A stretch of DNA of 64,000 nucleotides from Prevotella melaninogenica ATCC 25845 (GCF_000144405.1 NC_014370.1:563501-627500), one strand, 5' to 3'; counted from the first letter of the stretch, positions 6,419 to 16,683 are shown. The notes: generated by a model not told the origin, from the sequence alone. Numbers and translations: made by a program.

Positions 6419-8518
6419 ATGAAAAGAAGAAATACACTATTTATCCTCTTTACGCTGTTGTTTAGCCTCACAGCTATGGCACAGCAGAACCCTGTTCATT
6501 TTTCTGTACAACAGAAGCAGGTTTCACCAACAGAGGTAGAGGTTGTCTTCACAGCGAAGATCGACCAGGGATGGCATGTATATTCAACGAATCTTCCTGC
6601 TGATGGTCCTACATCTGCATCTTTACATGTAGACAAAGCAGAGGGCGTAACACCAGTAGGTAAGCTCACAACACGTGGTAAAGAGTTGAATGTCTATGAT
6701 AAGACTTTCGAGATGAAACTACGTTATTTCGAGAATAGCGTTGGTTTCGTTCAGCGTTACAAGATAACAGCTAAGACCTATAGTATAAAGGGTTACTTGG
6801 AATATGGTGCTTGTAACGATGAGATGTGTTTGCCACCAACACAGGTAGAATTCAATTTCAAAGGTAATGGACCAGCTTCCGCGCCCGCAGCAACACCAAC
6901 AGCTGCTAATGCAGAAACGGAAAAAACAACGACAGCTGCTACTGATGTAGCAGCTGATGGTTTATCTGCACTTACCGCAATGGCTGCAGATACAGCTAAG
7001 AAAACTGATGTGTTACCTGTCGATACAGCAGGACCATTAAAGCAAGAAAATGCACAAGTAAATGCAGATGTTAACTTGTGGCAACCTGTTATCAAAGAGT
7101 TGTCTGCCTTCAATAGCACCAAGGATAGTACTAATAGCTCTCTTTGGAGTATTTTCTTTATGGGTATTTTAGGTGGTTTCATCGCTTTGCTCACCCCTTG
7201 TGTATGGCCTATCATTCCAATGACGGTAAGTTTCTTCCTCAAGAGAGCGAAGGATGACCGTAAGAAGGGTATACGTGATGCAGTGACATACGGCTTGTCA
7301 ATCATTGTCATTTATATGGGTTTGGCAACGCTTGTTACTTGGGCTTTCGGTCCACAAAAGTTGAATGAGTTGGCAACAAATGCACCATTCAATGTGTTCT
7401 TCTTCCTTTTGTTAGTAGTCTTTGCATTCAGTTTCTTCGGATGGTTTGAACTTCGATTACCTTCTTCATGGGGTAATGCGGTTGACAATAAGGCTTCTGC
7501 GACAACTGGTTTGCTTTCTATCTTCCTTATGGCATTCACCTTGTCATTGGTAAGCTTCTCTTGTACTGCTCCTGTTGTAGGTCTTCTCCTTGTTCAGGCA
7601 GCAACAAGTGGTGACTGGGTAGCTCCTGCAGTGGGTATGTTTGGTTTTGCTTTGGCTCTTGCCTTGCCATTTACCTTCTTTGCTCTTTTCCCAACTTTAC
7701 TTAAGAAAGCACCAAAGTCTGGTTCATGGATGAACATGATTAAGGTTGTGTTGGGTTTCATCGAATTGGCATTCTCACTGAAGTTCTTGTCAGTAGCCGA
7801 CCTCGCATACGGCTGGCATATTCTTGATCGTGAGACATTCCTCTCTATTTGGATTGTCCTCTTCGGTCTCTTGGGTCTTTATCTCATTGGTAAGCTTAAG
7901 TTCCCACATGATGATCCAGATCAGAAGGCTATGCCTGTACCTGCCATCATGCTTGGTCTTTGTTCATTGGCATTCTCTGTTTATATGCTTCCAGGACTCT
8001 GGGGTGCTCCTTCTAAGGCTGTTAGTGCGTTCGCACCACCTATTAACACACAGGATTTCAACCTTGCTCCACAGACGGTACATGCTGCTTATACAGATTA
8101 TGATGAGGGTATGCGCGCCGCTGCAGCAGCTGGTAAGCCAGTCTTGGTTGACTTCACAGGCTTTGGATGTGTGAACTGTCGTAAGATGGAGGCATCTGTA
8201 TGGACTGATTCACGTGTAGCAGAAAAGTTGAATAAGGACTATGTTCTCATCTCACTTTATGTAGATGATAAGACACCATTGAAGCAGCCTGTAGAGGTGA
8301 AACTCCCTGATGGAACATCACGTACACTGCGTACCATCGGTGACAAGTGGAGCTATTTGGAGCAGACTAAGTTCGGTTATCTTGCTCAGCCATTCTATGT
8401 GCCTTTGGACAATGCGGGTAAACCATTGAATGGTAGCTTTAGCTTTAAGGAGGATGTACCTGCTTATCTTGAGTTCCTTGATAAGGGATTGGAGAATTAT
8501 CATGCACAGCATCAGTAA
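6419..8518 (+). CDS. dsbD: DsbD-family protein-disulfide reductase
   Basis: This membrane protein should carry electrons from cytoplasmic thioredoxin across the inner membrane to reduce periplasmic disulfides. It has a signal peptide ending near AMA (~residue 21) and an N-terminal periplasmic domain to ~150 with CNDEMCLPP, the two cysteines expected for DsbD-alpha. A low-complexity Ala/Thr linker (~155-200) precedes a multi-TM core (~240-550). The core contains LLTPCVWPIIPM and SFSCTAPVVG, whose cysteines are the redox pair of the membrane domain. A C-terminal thioredoxin domain carries CVNC at residues 584-587. Its length (699) exceeds E. coli DsbD (about 565) mainly through the linker. trxA lies 16 kb away on the other strand. 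Single-gene transcription unit. Confidence 0.93.
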   Translation: MKRRNTLFILFTLLFSLTAMAQQNPVHFSVQQKQVSPTEVEVVFTAKIDQGWHVYSTNLPADGPTSASLHVDKAEGVTPVGKLTTRGKELNVYDKTFEMKLRYFENSVGFVQRYKITAKTYSIKGYLEYGACNDEMCLPPTQVEFNFKGNGPASAPAATPTAANAETEKTTTAATDVAADGLSALTAMAADTAKKTDVLPVDTAGPLKQENAQVNADVNLWQPVIKELSAFNSTKDSTNSSLWSIFFMGILGGFIALLTPCVWPIIPMTVSFFLKRAKDDRKKGIRDAVTYGLSIIVIYMGLATLVTWAFGPQKLNELATNAPFNVFFFLLLVVFAFSFFGWFELRLPSSWGNAVDNKASATTGLLSIFLMAFTLSLVSFSCTAPVVGLLLVQAATSGDWVAPAVGMFGFALALALPFTFFALFPTLLKKAPKSGSWMNMIKVVLGFIELAFSLKFLSVADLAYGWHILDRETFLSIWIVLFGLLGLYLIGKLKFPHDDPDQKAMPVPAIMLGLCSLAFSVYMLPGLWGAPSKAVSAFAPPINTQDFNLAPQTVHAAYTDYDEGMRAAAAAGKPVLVDFTGFGCVNCRKMEASVWTDSRVAEKLNKDYVLISLYVDDKTPLKQPVEVKLPDGTSRTLRTIGDKWSYLEQTKFGYLAQPFYVPLDNAGKPLNGSFSFKEDVPAYLEFLDKGLENYHAQHQ

Positions 8519-8589
8519 GATTTTTATGTGATAACATAGCTTTTTGCTATCTATATAGATAGTAGAAAGACGACAGTTATAACTTCAAA

Positions 8590-8648
8590 AAGGGTTGTGT
8601 CAAAGAAACCGATAGTGGTTTTATTTTGATACAACCCCTTGTTTTTAT
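8590..8648 (+). terminator. Terminator hairpin of dsbD
   Basis: AAGGGTTGTGTCAAA pairs imperfectly with TTTTGATACAACCCCTT, with an inner AAACC/GGTTT pair, followed by GTTTTTA. A similar TTGTATCAAA/TTTGATACA hairpin occurs at 54298-54357. Confidence 0.75.
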
Positions 8649-8782
8649 GTTGGTTATACGAACTAAGGGTTAAAAAGAGTGGTTTGTGTAATCTTGTAAG
8701 TGATCGCTGAATAAGTTAACTATCAATATCTTTATGATTCGTAACAGTCATAATGAACTCTTTTATGTCATTTTGTTTCGCT

Positions 8783-8864
8783 ATATTGATGGTCAGCACA
8801 CTTTGTGTTGATGGTGAGCACTATAGGTGCGGAGCCTTAGCACCAATGGTGCGGAGCATAAGAC
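8783..8864. repeat. 22-bp-period GC-rich array A
   Basis: Units start at 8783 (degenerate), 8805, 8827 and 8849 (partial). The best unit (8827-8848) is GTGC, then GGAGCCTTA, then GCAC, then CAATG. Adjacent units create GCACCAATGGTGC palindromes. Related arrays are at 14309, 22023, 38954 and 48504. Confidence 0.8.
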
Positions 8865-9209
8865 AGTCTTCAAAAGATGGTTGATATGCGAGCAACTTGA
8901 AGTAAGTTGTTTTCAATTTTAGCCTCTAAAAGCAAAATGTTTTTGATGCTACGGAATGTAGACACTGATAGAATAGTAAACTTTTGTCAATGATAAACGG
9001 GCGCTTGTATGTATAAGGACGGTTAAAAAAAATTATTGAAAAGCAATCAGAACATAAAAGTAAAAAAGTATAAGGGATTCTTATACGAATTAGATATATC
9101 GTTTATCTTTTACTATCATTTCGTAAAGAAAATGCCATTAAAATGTATATTTGGCTATCAAAAATTAATAATAATGAAAGGAATTCTTTATTTTTAATAA
9201 TAAAATAGC

Positions 9210-9238
9210 TTGGTTTTTTATTTTTTTTCGTACTTTTG
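9210..9238 (+). promoter_or_regulatory. Promoter of the susCD-protease operon
   Basis: TTGG at 9210-9213 and TACTTTTG at 9231-9238 match the Bacteroidetes -33/-7 elements with 18 bases between TTG and TA. The predicted leader to the susC ATG is about 160 bases. Confidence 0.65.
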
Positions 9239-9404
9239 CAGAATAATATATAATAGGTATTGTCCACCTGTGAAGGGACTATCTCGATAGTATTAATAGA
9301 AATGAAGATTTCTTTTCTTCTCTCTGAACAATTATTAACATAAGAGTTTTCGAGTAAAAAAAGATTGTAATTTCAAGTAACAAAATTCATAATTTTAGAG
9401 AACG

Positions 9405-12400
9405 ATGCAGAAGATTAAATTCCTCCAACGCATAATATGTGTTCTTTTTTTGAACCTTTTATGTTTTGGTCCATTAAGTCTCCCCATGTCAGCGCAGGAC
9501 CTGAATGGCGCAAAAGTAACTCTTTCTATGCATGATGCAACGGTAGAGGATTTCGCCAATGAGGTCGCAAAGCAGACAGGATTAAATGTAAAGTTTGCGG
9601 ATGAAGGTGTGAAGGCACTTAAGGGTGTTACTCTTGACGTGCGTGATCAGTCAGTATCAAGTTTGTTACTGAACTTGGCAAACCAGTTCCCACTTTCATA
9701 CACGGTTGAGGGTAATACCCTGACGCTTGCAAAGAAGGAAACTGTACAGCGTAAGGGCGGCGTTCGTGGTCAGGTTACTGATAGTAGCGGTGAGCCAATC
9801 ATCGGTGCAGTTATCCGTGTGGATGGCGTAAATGGTGGCTATGTGACCGATATCAATGGTGAATACGAGATTGTGACAGACCTTAAAGAGGTACACATGA
9901 ATGTGTCATATATTGGATATAAGACAGTTACAAAGACTGTAAAGAATGGTGCTACAGCCAATATTACTTTGCGTGAAGACTCAAAGGAAATGCAGGAAGT
10001 CGTTGTGACGGGTTATCAGACTAAGAATAAGAATTCGTTTACAGGTTCTCAGGTGGCTGTAAGTCGTGACCAGTTGATGAATGTGGGTACGAAGAATGTG
10101 TTGCAGAGTATTGCAAGTTTCGTTCCTGGTATGGTCATCGCAGATGATAACCTCAAAGGTTCTGACCCTAATAAGGTGGCAGAACTCAATATCCGTGGTC
10201 GTGCAACCTTCGAAGGACAAGCCAATACACCAGTCTATGTGGTAGATGGTGCGCAGGTTTCTGCTGAGTATGTTGCCGATATGGATATGAATGATATCGA
10301 GACAGTTACCGTATTAAAGGATGCTTCAGCATCTGCTCTTTATGGTGCGAAAGCTTCTGCAGGTGTTATTGTTATTACAACAAAGACCTTGAAGGGTGGT
10401 AAGTTGAAATTGAACTATAGTGGAACAGTACGTTTGTCAACACCTGATTTGTCCGACTATAATTTGTTGAATGCACGTCAGAAGTTGGAGTATGAGCGTC
10501 TTGCAGGCTTGTTTACAGATACAAGTCCTTCAACTCAATATACGCTTGACAAGGATTATGCACGTATATATAATGATGTCCAGAGAGGTGTTGAGACAGA
10601 CTGGTTGTCTAAGCCACTGCGTAATGCTATCTCACAGTCACACAGTTTGAGTGTAGATGGTGGTGATGACCGTGCAAAGTATAATCTCGGTATTCGTTAT
10701 GGTAATGATGCTGGTGTTATGAAGGGTTCTGATCGTACTCGTCTTTCAACTAACTTCCGTCTCTCTTACAATATTGCAGGTAAGTTCTTTGTATCAAACA
10801 GTTCGACACTTTCATCTGTGACAAGTAACGTGTCACCTTATGGTGATTTCTCAGACTGGGTTAAGATGAATCCTTATGAGAATCCATATAACTCTGATGG
10901 ACAGTTGCGCTCTTCACTCTATCATGACTTGGCGAACCCATTGTATGATGCTTCGTTGGGTAGTTATAGTAAGACAAATAACTTTGACTTCCTCAATACG
11001 ACCAGTATTCAGTTGTGGTTCGGTGAGAAGATTCGTTTGGATGGAGACTTTACAATCGACCGTAGCAAGCAGGATAGACGCACTTTTACATCTCCTTTTG
11101 CCTATAGTGAAATTCGTAATAAGTCTGCTGATCAGCGTGGTTCATTGTCTGATAACTGGGTAAATACCACAACATTGCAAGGAAAAGCAATGTTATCATA
11201 TAATAACTACTTCTTTAAGAAGCTCTTCCTTACTGCAATGGGAGGTGGAAGTATTGAGTCTACGTCATCAGATGCCGCTACTTATACTTCAATAGGATTC
11301 TATTCAGATAAGCTCGGACATCCATCTTTCGCTACAGCATACGCTGCAACGCGTCCAAGTGGCTCTGATACACAGACAAGAGGTGTCGGTTTCTTCGTTA
11401 ATGCCAATACAATTTGGGATAACAAGTACTTCCTTGACCTTATCTATCGTTATGAGGGTTCATCTCGTTTCGGTAAGAATCAGCGCTTTGCTCCATTCTG
11501 GAGTGTCGGTGGTGGATGGAATATTCACAACGAAAAGTTTATGAAGGGCTCACCAGTTTCGCTTTTGAAGCTTCGTGCCAGTGTTGGTTACTTGGGTAAT
11601 ATCAACTTTAACCCATATCAGGCATTGACTACCTATAGTTATAATAGCTCTTACTTCTATGGCAAGGGAACTGGTGCTACGCCAATTACTATCGGTAACC
11701 CAGACTTGAAATGGGAGCGTACATTGAGCACCAACATCGGTGTTGACTTCACTGCTTTCCGTGGTCGTGTCGACCTTTCAGCTGATTATTATATCAAGAA
11801 TACAGACAACCTGCTCTTGGATATTACTAAGGCACCATCAGTGGGTGTGATAACTTCACGTGAGAACATTGGTGAGGTGCAGAACTCAGGTTTTGAACTT
11901 CGTCTGCGTACCTTCCCAATTCAGAATAAAGATTGGCAATGGTCACTCGGTCTTACATATGCTTATAACAAGAATAAGATTAAGAAGATCAGTAATTCTC
12001 TGCGTGAACAGAATGAGAAGAACAAGAATAGCGATGGTGTTGCGCCGCTTCCTATCTATGAAGAAGGTCAGTCTTTGACAGCCTTGAAGGTCGTTCCTTC
12101 TGCAGGTATCGACCCAGTAACAGGTCAGGAAATCTTTATTAAGCGTGATGGTGCATATACTTTCGTTTATGACTCAAATGATAAGGTAATCTTCGGAGAT
12201 ACGAATCCTTTAGGTACGGGTTCTATCACTTCATACCTTACTTATAAACGATTTGCATTGAGTTGTTCGTTCTTGTACTCTTTCGGAGGTTCTCTCTATA
12301 ATGAGACTTTGGCAACAAAGGTAGAGGGAGCTAACCCTAAGTACAATGCTGATGAGCGTGTATTGAATGACAGATGGAAGACTCCTGGAACTGTTGCAAA

Positions 12401-12656
12401 GTATAAGCGTATCGACGATACAACTACTCCATATCAGACATCACGCTTCGTAGAGAAGAACAATTTCTTGCGTATGAGCAGTTTGTCACTCTCTTATGAG
12501 GTTCCAACAAACTTTATTCAGAAGTACGGATTGAAGCGTATGTTCTTGGAGCTTCTTACTAACGACCTCTTCTACCTGTCAACAGCGAAGAGAGAGCGTG
12601 GTTTGAACTATCCATATGACAGAAGCTTTGAATTCTCATTACGATTCTCACTCTAA
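9405..12656 (+). CDS. SusC/RagA-family TonB-linked outer membrane protein
   Basis: The protein is an outer-membrane transporter that imports a ligand captured by its SusD partner, powered by TonB. In order it has a signal peptide (to ~30), an STN domain (~35-110; VEDFANEVAKQTGLNVKF), a carboxypeptidase-regulatory-like beta-sandwich (~118-200; VTDSSGEPIIGAVIRVDG), a TonB-box-like EVVVTGYQ, the plug (~210-325; LNIRGRATF, PVYVVDGA, VLKDASASALYGAKASAGVIVITTK), and a long beta-barrel ending in FEFSLRFSL. An STN domain usually means cross-talk with an anti-sigma factor, but none is encoded nearby. It heads a six-gene cluster with susD and two metalloprotease-family genes, so peptides or protein fragments are the likely cargo by inference. 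Confidence 0.95.
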   Translation: MQKIKFLQRIICVLFLNLLCFGPLSLPMSAQDLNGAKVTLSMHDATVEDFANEVAKQTGLNVKFADEGVKALKGVTLDVRDQSVSSLLLNLANQFPLSYTVEGNTLTLAKKETVQRKGGVRGQVTDSSGEPIIGAVIRVDGVNGGYVTDINGEYEIVTDLKEVHMNVSYIGYKTVTKTVKNGATANITLREDSKEMQEVVVTGYQTKNKNSFTGSQVAVSRDQLMNVGTKNVLQSIASFVPGMVIADDNLKGSDPNKVAELNIRGRATFEGQANTPVYVVDGAQVSAEYVADMDMNDIETVTVLKDASASALYGAKASAGVIVITTKTLKGGKLKLNYSGTVRLSTPDLSDYNLLNARQKLEYERLAGLFTDTSPSTQYTLDKDYARIYNDVQRGVETDWLSKPLRNAISQSHSLSVDGGDDRAKYNLGIRYGNDAGVMKGSDRTRLSTNFRLSYNIAGKFFVSNSSTLSSVTSNVSPYGDFSDWVKMNPYENPYNSDGQLRSSLYHDLANPLYDASLGSYSKTNNFDFLNTTSIQLWFGEKIRLDGDFTIDRSKQDRRTFTSPFAYSEIRNKSADQRGSLSDNWVNTTTLQGKAMLSYNNYFFKKLFLTAMGGGSIESTSSDAATYTSIGFYSDKLGHPSFATAYAATRPSGSDTQTRGVGFFVNANTIWDNKYFLDLIYRYEGSSRFGKNQRFAPFWSVGGGWNIHNEKFMKGSPVSLLKLRASVGYLGNINFNPYQALTTYSYNSSYFYGKGTGATPITIGNPDLKWERTLSTNIGVDFTAFRGRVDLSADYYIKNTDNLLLDITKAPSVGVITSRENIGEVQNSGFELRLRTFPIQNKDWQWSLGLTYAYNKNKIKKISNSLREQNEKNKNSDGVAPLPIYEEGQSLTALKVVPSAGIDPVTGQEIFIKRDGAYTFVYDSNDKVIFGDTNPLGTGSITSYLTYKRFALSCSFLYSFGGSLYNETLATKVEGANPKYNADERVLNDRWKTPGTVAKYKRIDDTTTPYQTSRFVEKNNFLRMSSLSLSYEVPTNFIQKYGLKRMFLELLTNDLFYLSTAKRERGLNYPYDRSFEFSLRFSL

Positions 12657-12674
12657 AACTAAATTCGGATAACA

Positions 12675-14132
12675 ATGAAGAAGATAACGAAATATATAGG
12701 ACTATCCATGGTGTTTGCTTTGCTTACATCATGTAGCGACTTCTTGGATGTGCAGTCAAAAGGACAGCTTACAGATGACGAGATGTTCACTGACCTTACT
12801 GGTTATGAGGATGCTATGTTTGGTATCTACGGTAAGTTAGCTTCATCCAATCTCTATGGTAGTAACCTTTCATGGGGTATGGTGGATGAGTTAGGTCAGC
12901 AGTTCGGTTATGACAACACACAAGATGTTAGTTATTATCTGAACCGCTACCAATATACTAACCAGCAAGCACGCAACATCGTGGATGCTGTTTGGAGCAA
13001 TATGTATAACAATATCTCTAATGTCAACAATGTGTTGAGGCACATTAATGATATTAGTGCAGGTGCACAAGAGCGCAAGATGATTCATGGTGAGGCGTTG
13101 GGTCTGCGTGGCTTTATGCACTTCGACCTCGCTCGCCTCTACTGTACAGACTATACGCGCAGTGATGCAAACACACTTGGTCTGCCTTATGCAACAGAGT
13201 TCAATTTGAAGAACCGCACACGTTATACCTTGCAGGCTACGTTCAACCTTATTCTTAAGGACTTGAATCAGGCTGACTCATTGTTGACAGACGACAATGA
13301 TGTTACTTACGATAATACTTTCGTACGTGATTATAGTAAGGGACGTGTGATACTTTTCAATAAGTATGCAGTAAAGGCTACCAAAGCTCGTGTATACTAC
13401 GCTATGGGTAAGTACACAGAAGCAGCAAAGTATGCTCGTGAAGTCATCAATGCTACACAGAACTTTAAGCTGAATACAAGTACTTCACTTGACTCTGTGA
13501 TGCGTTTCCCTGCAAGTAAGGAGATGATTTTTGGTGTTTATGCTGCCGATCGTTCAACAGCAATCCGTACTGCTTTTCTGCGCTCTACAGGTTACGGATC
13601 TTTCGTTGAGGGTCGTCGTGATACACGTAGTCTCTATGAGACCGACCTCTTTACAGCACTTAGCTCTGACCTCCGTTTCACCTCTTTCTTTAGAGAGAAC
13701 ACGTCAGGTTCAACTTCTTCTTTCAGCTTTATCCGTCTAATCCAGAATGATGCCGAGGCTACAAGAGGTGTGTTGAAAGGCTTTGTGTTGATTAGTCTGC
13801 CAGAGATGTATTATATTTTGAGCGAAAGTCTTTATGATACAAATCAGACAGAGGCAATCAGTCTGCTCAATCAGGTAAGAAAGAGTAGGGGATTGGGTGA
13901 TGTTGACGCGGCTAAGGTAGCTACACGTACACTCTTCGAGCAGGAGATGATGCGTGAGCGTATGCGTGAGTTCCCTGGTATGGGACAGACCTTCTATGCG
14001 TTGAAGCACTATAACCGTAGTTTCACTGACTTCAGAAATATCGACACGTATCAGCCTTCAGATGCCATTTTCAATCTCCCTTGGCCAGATAGAGAGAATG
14101 AGTACGGTGATCAGGCAGTACATAACGAATAG
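12675..14132 (+). CDS. SusD/RagB-family surface nutrient-binding lipoprotein
   Basis: SusD-type proteins form the lid on the SusC barrel and bind ligand at the cell surface. The signal peptide ends in LLTSC (Cys ~20), followed by SDFLDVQSKGQLTDDEMF, the typical SusD start. The helical TPR-like body has the LRGFMHFDLARLY motif (~140-152), which is highly characteristic. The C-terminal region (RMREFPGMGQTFYALKHY; IFNLPWPDRENEYG) also matches, although many SusD proteins read RxxElxfEGxRxxDLxR there and this one is divergent. At 485 residues it is slightly short. It lies 18 bases after susC and is co-transcribed with it. The ligand cannot be read from sequence. Confidence 0.93.
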   Translation: MKKITKYIGLSMVFALLTSCSDFLDVQSKGQLTDDEMFTDLTGYEDAMFGIYGKLASSNLYGSNLSWGMVDELGQQFGYDNTQDVSYYLNRYQYTNQQARNIVDAVWSNMYNNISNVNNVLRHINDISAGAQERKMIHGEALGLRGFMHFDLARLYCTDYTRSDANTLGLPYATEFNLKNRTRYTLQATFNLILKDLNQADSLLTDDNDVTYDNTFVRDYSKGRVILFNKYAVKATKARVYYAMGKYTEAAKYAREVINATQNFKLNTSTSLDSVMRFPASKEMIFGVYAADRSTAIRTAFLRSTGYGSFVEGRRDTRSLYETDLFTALSSDLRFTSFFRENTSGSTSSFSFIRLIQNDAEATRGVLKGFVLISLPEMYYILSESLYDTNQTEAISLLNQVRKSRGLGDVDAAKVATRTLFEQEMMRERMREFPGMGQTFYALKHYNRSFTDFRNIDTYQPSDAIFNLPWPDRENEYGDQAVHNE

Positions 14133-14308
14133 TTCATATCAAAGAGTTAGCATGGTTTAGCACTGCTAAACGATACGAGTAAGACTACTTGTAAAAAGCG
14201 TTTAGCATAGCTAAATCACTGACTTGAGTGTATAAAAGAAGAGATATAAACATAAAAACAAATATTGTAATCCGATAATACTTAAGTAGTATAAGCTCTT
14301 TGATGGGC

Positions 14309-14389
14309 TAACTAATATGCAGCACCATTGGTGTTAGCTCTCCGCACTATCCGTGCTGAGCCTTCGCACCACATGTGCGGGAAGTTAAG
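14309..14389. repeat. 22-bp-period GC-rich array B
   Basis: Units start at 14309 (right half only), 14331, 14353 and 14375 (partial). The unit at 14353-14374 reads GTGC, TGAGCCTTC, GCAC, CACAT. It lies between susD and the DUF4843 gene, inside the otherwise empty 14133-14500 stretch, so it would be part of the operon's mRNA. The third unit supplies an in-frame GTG that mimics a start codon for the next gene. Confidence 0.75.
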
Positions 14390-14500
14390 ACATTGGCAAA
14401 ACATGGAAAAGCGAAGTCGTCACAGTCCTATATAATAAGGGAGAAAAAGACAAAGCTACATGGTAATTGCTTATCGGACAACACTAAAAAACAAATGATT

Positions 14501-15208
14501 ATGTATAAATCAATCACAAACTTCTTCGCTATCGGTGTCATCGCATTGTCGTTGGCAGCGTGTTCAAACGATGAGTACAAAGGTGAATACTCAAAGGATG
14601 GTACTTTCGAAGGAGCAAACCAGGTTTATTTCGACCTCAATAATGCTTCTGACACATTATATAACTATTCGTTCGGAACACAGCCTACGAGCGTGACAAC
14701 AGACACGGTAACTGTAAAAGTTAAGCTTGCTGGAGTGAGAAAGTCACAGGCTCAACATTATAAAGTAGTTGTTGACCAAAGTAGTTCTGCAAAAGCAGGA
14801 GTACACTTTGAGGCAATCAATAGTGATCAAGTAATTCCAGCTGATAGTCTTGCATCCAGTTTTCGTGTAGTTCTTTTGCGTCAGAATCTTAGTGATGTTA
14901 AGAATGACAATATTCGTCTTGTTCTGCGTTTGGAAGCATCTGACGACCTCGGTGTTCGTTTCCCTAATGCACTAAAGAGAACGATTACTTTTGATAATGT
15001 GCTTGAAAAGCCATACTGGTGGGACAATCCTACGTTGCAGGCTATGGGTCTTCCAGCTTATACACCAGCTAAGTATCGTTATCTTCTGTCCTTGTATAAC
15101 TCAGATGCAAGTGAGATTGAGAAGGCAATACGTAATACAAGAAGTTGGACACAGCTTTATAGAAATATTCAGAAGTTGAAAGCTTACTTTGCTGCCAATC
15201 CTGAATAA
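14501..15208 (+). CDS. DUF4843-domain lipoprotein
   Basis: The signal peptide has the lipobox LAAC (Cys ~22). The body matches DUF4843: NQVYFDLNNASDTLYNYSFGT near the start, alternating beta segments, RVVLLRQNLSDVKNDNIRLVLRLEASDDLG, and a late KPYWWDNP. Members are encoded in SusCD loci and are thought to be surface-exposed accessory lipoproteins; a biochemical role is not established to my knowledge. I place the start at the ATG at 14501 (14495 is an alternative). An in-frame frame reaches back to a GTG at 14375, but that lies within a repeat array and would bury the signal peptide 40 residues in. The following PKD-like gene is 40 bases downstream. Confidence 0.85.
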   Translation: MYKSITNFFAIGVIALSLAACSNDEYKGEYSKDGTFEGANQVYFDLNNASDTLYNYSFGTQPTSVTTDTVTVKVKLAGVRKSQAQHYKVVVDQSSSAKAGVHFEAINSDQVIPADSLASSFRVVLLRQNLSDVKNDNIRLVLRLEASDDLGVRFPNALKRTITFDNVLEKPYWWDNPTLQAMGLPAYTPAKYRYLLSLYNSDASEIEKAIRNTRSWTQLYRNIQKLKAYFAANPE

Positions 15209-15248
15209 GCACGTTCATAGGTATAACGATTAAAATAATTGACGAATT

Positions 15249-16676
15249 ATGGTAAAGAAATATTTATTTATCTTAGCTACAACAGCCCTTGCCTTCACTT
15301 CTTGTATCAAGGATGATTCAACAGAAGGGGGTGATGGTGTGTCTGTAATCAGTCTGCAGACACCTCTGAATAGCAGTTATACACTTAATCAGGGTGATAC
15401 TTTGAAAATCAACCCAGCGGTGTTGCAAAGCAATGGAAAGCAGAAACTCACCTACGAATGGGAGATAAATCATAAGTTGGTTTCAAGTGATTCTGCACTT
15501 GTTTATCCTATTCAGAATTCAGGAAGCTATACTGGACGTCTTCGTTTGAGCAATGGTCAGAATATTCAGATCTATGAATTCAATGTGAATGTTGAGTATG
15601 CTTATACAAAGGGTGTTTATCTCTTGGCAGAAAACAATAGTAAGTCAATCCTTTCATATGTACCTACAGAGGATGTAAACAAGAGTTTCCACCTTGATGT
15701 GTTGGCTCCTAACAACCCTAACATTAACTTTGGTACACCTTGCTCAATGGCATGGAACAAGACTATCGGTGGTCAGGCAAACAATGTTCTGATTATTGCA
15801 GCAGGCAATCCATCAACACTTTACCAGCTTGATGGTTATGAAATGTTGTCACTTTTCCAAACTCCTGTCGGTGAGAAGGTGATACAGGTAGCGGCTAACT
15901 CTGATCCAGGTGCACCAAAGGTTATGGCTGTTACTAAGAATAACTTGTATTCATTGGGTCTGAACACAACCAATTTGGTTTCACAGACTTCACGCTTTAC
16001 AAGTGCTGTAGGTGGTTCTGTTACATTTGCAAATAGCATGACTCCATGGTGGAGAGACGACCTTTTCTATGCACATGGTGATGCTTACTTTGACAATGCA
16101 CATGGCTCTCTGTTAGCAATGGCTATTGAGAATACATCTGTTCCTGCTGAAATCTTGAAGGGAACCTTCACTGGTGATACGTTGGTTGGTATGGGTAGTG
16201 TTAACAAACAGCGTAACCTTGCACTGATTACTAATCAAACAAGCACGGGAACATTCTACTTTACATACATCTTCCCAGGCTACTACTCTTCTTCTGCAGA
16301 TAAGAGAATTGCAGCTAATGTGCTTTACCGTGTTGCAATGCCTTCTACTTCTGGTATCGCTAATGGCTCTGTCGTACGCTCGGCTCGTAGCAAGAACATT
16401 GTTTATTACACTAATGGCAATGCTGTCTATGCACATAACGTACTTGCTAATAGTAACTTCCCAACTGCAGCACTGTTCACTGTAGGTAGCAGTTCTGAGA
16501 AGATTGTAGACATGGTGTTCTCAGATGATGATAACCTCATCTATGTTGCAACCAATGATACATCGGCATCTATGCCAGGTAGTCTATACTGTTATGACAC
16601 GCAGACAAATGCTCTACGTTGGTCAAAGCAGCACATTACGGGACGTATTGTGAAGGCATTATTCAGAAATAAATAA
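15249..16676 (+). CDS. PKD-like family lipoprotein
   Basis: The signal peptide has the lipobox FTSC (Cys ~19). Residues ~35-115 resemble a PKD-type immunoglobulin-like fold (LTYEWEINHKLVSSDSALVYPIQNSGSYTGRLRLSNG). The remaining ~350 residues look like repeated beta-strand elements, possibly a propeller (VYLLAENNSKSILSYVP; LYQLDGYEM; LYSLGLNTTNLV; VLYRVAMPST; LYCYDTQTNALRW). Bacteroidales SusCD operons that carry DUF4843 and zinc metalloprotease genes commonly carry such a protein in the same place. It is probably a surface ligand-binding accessory. There are seven bases between its stop and the next start. Family call moderate to good. Confidence 0.82.
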   Translation: MVKKYLFILATTALAFTSCIKDDSTEGGDGVSVISLQTPLNSSYTLNQGDTLKINPAVLQSNGKQKLTYEWEINHKLVSSDSALVYPIQNSGSYTGRLRLSNGQNIQIYEFNVNVEYAYTKGVYLLAENNSKSILSYVPTEDVNKSFHLDVLAPNNPNINFGTPCSMAWNKTIGGQANNVLIIAAGNPSTLYQLDGYEMLSLFQTPVGEKVIQVAANSDPGAPKVMAVTKNNLYSLGLNTTNLVSQTSRFTSAVGGSVTFANSMTPWWRDDLFYAHGDAYFDNAHGSLLAMAIENTSVPAEILKGTFTGDTLVGMGSVNKQRNLALITNQTSTGTFYFTYIFPGYYSSSADKRIAANVLYRVAMPSTSGIANGSVVRSARSKNIVYYTNGNAVYAHNVLANSNFPTAALFTVGSSSEKIVDMVFSDDDNLIYVATNDTSASMPGSLYCYDTQTNALRWSKQHITGRIVKALFRNK

Positions 16677-16683
16677 CATACAA

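Larger units (their letters stand above)
8519..9404. other. Long intergenic region between dsbD and susC
   Basis: No gene-like frame is seen in these 886 bases. They hold a hairpin terminator (8590-8648), a 22-bp-period repeat array (8783-8864), a small perfect inverted repeat GTATAAG/CTTATAC (9068-9086), the susC promoter and about 160 bases of leader. The stretch 8900-9200 is AT-rich with nothing else recognised. Confidence 0.6.
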
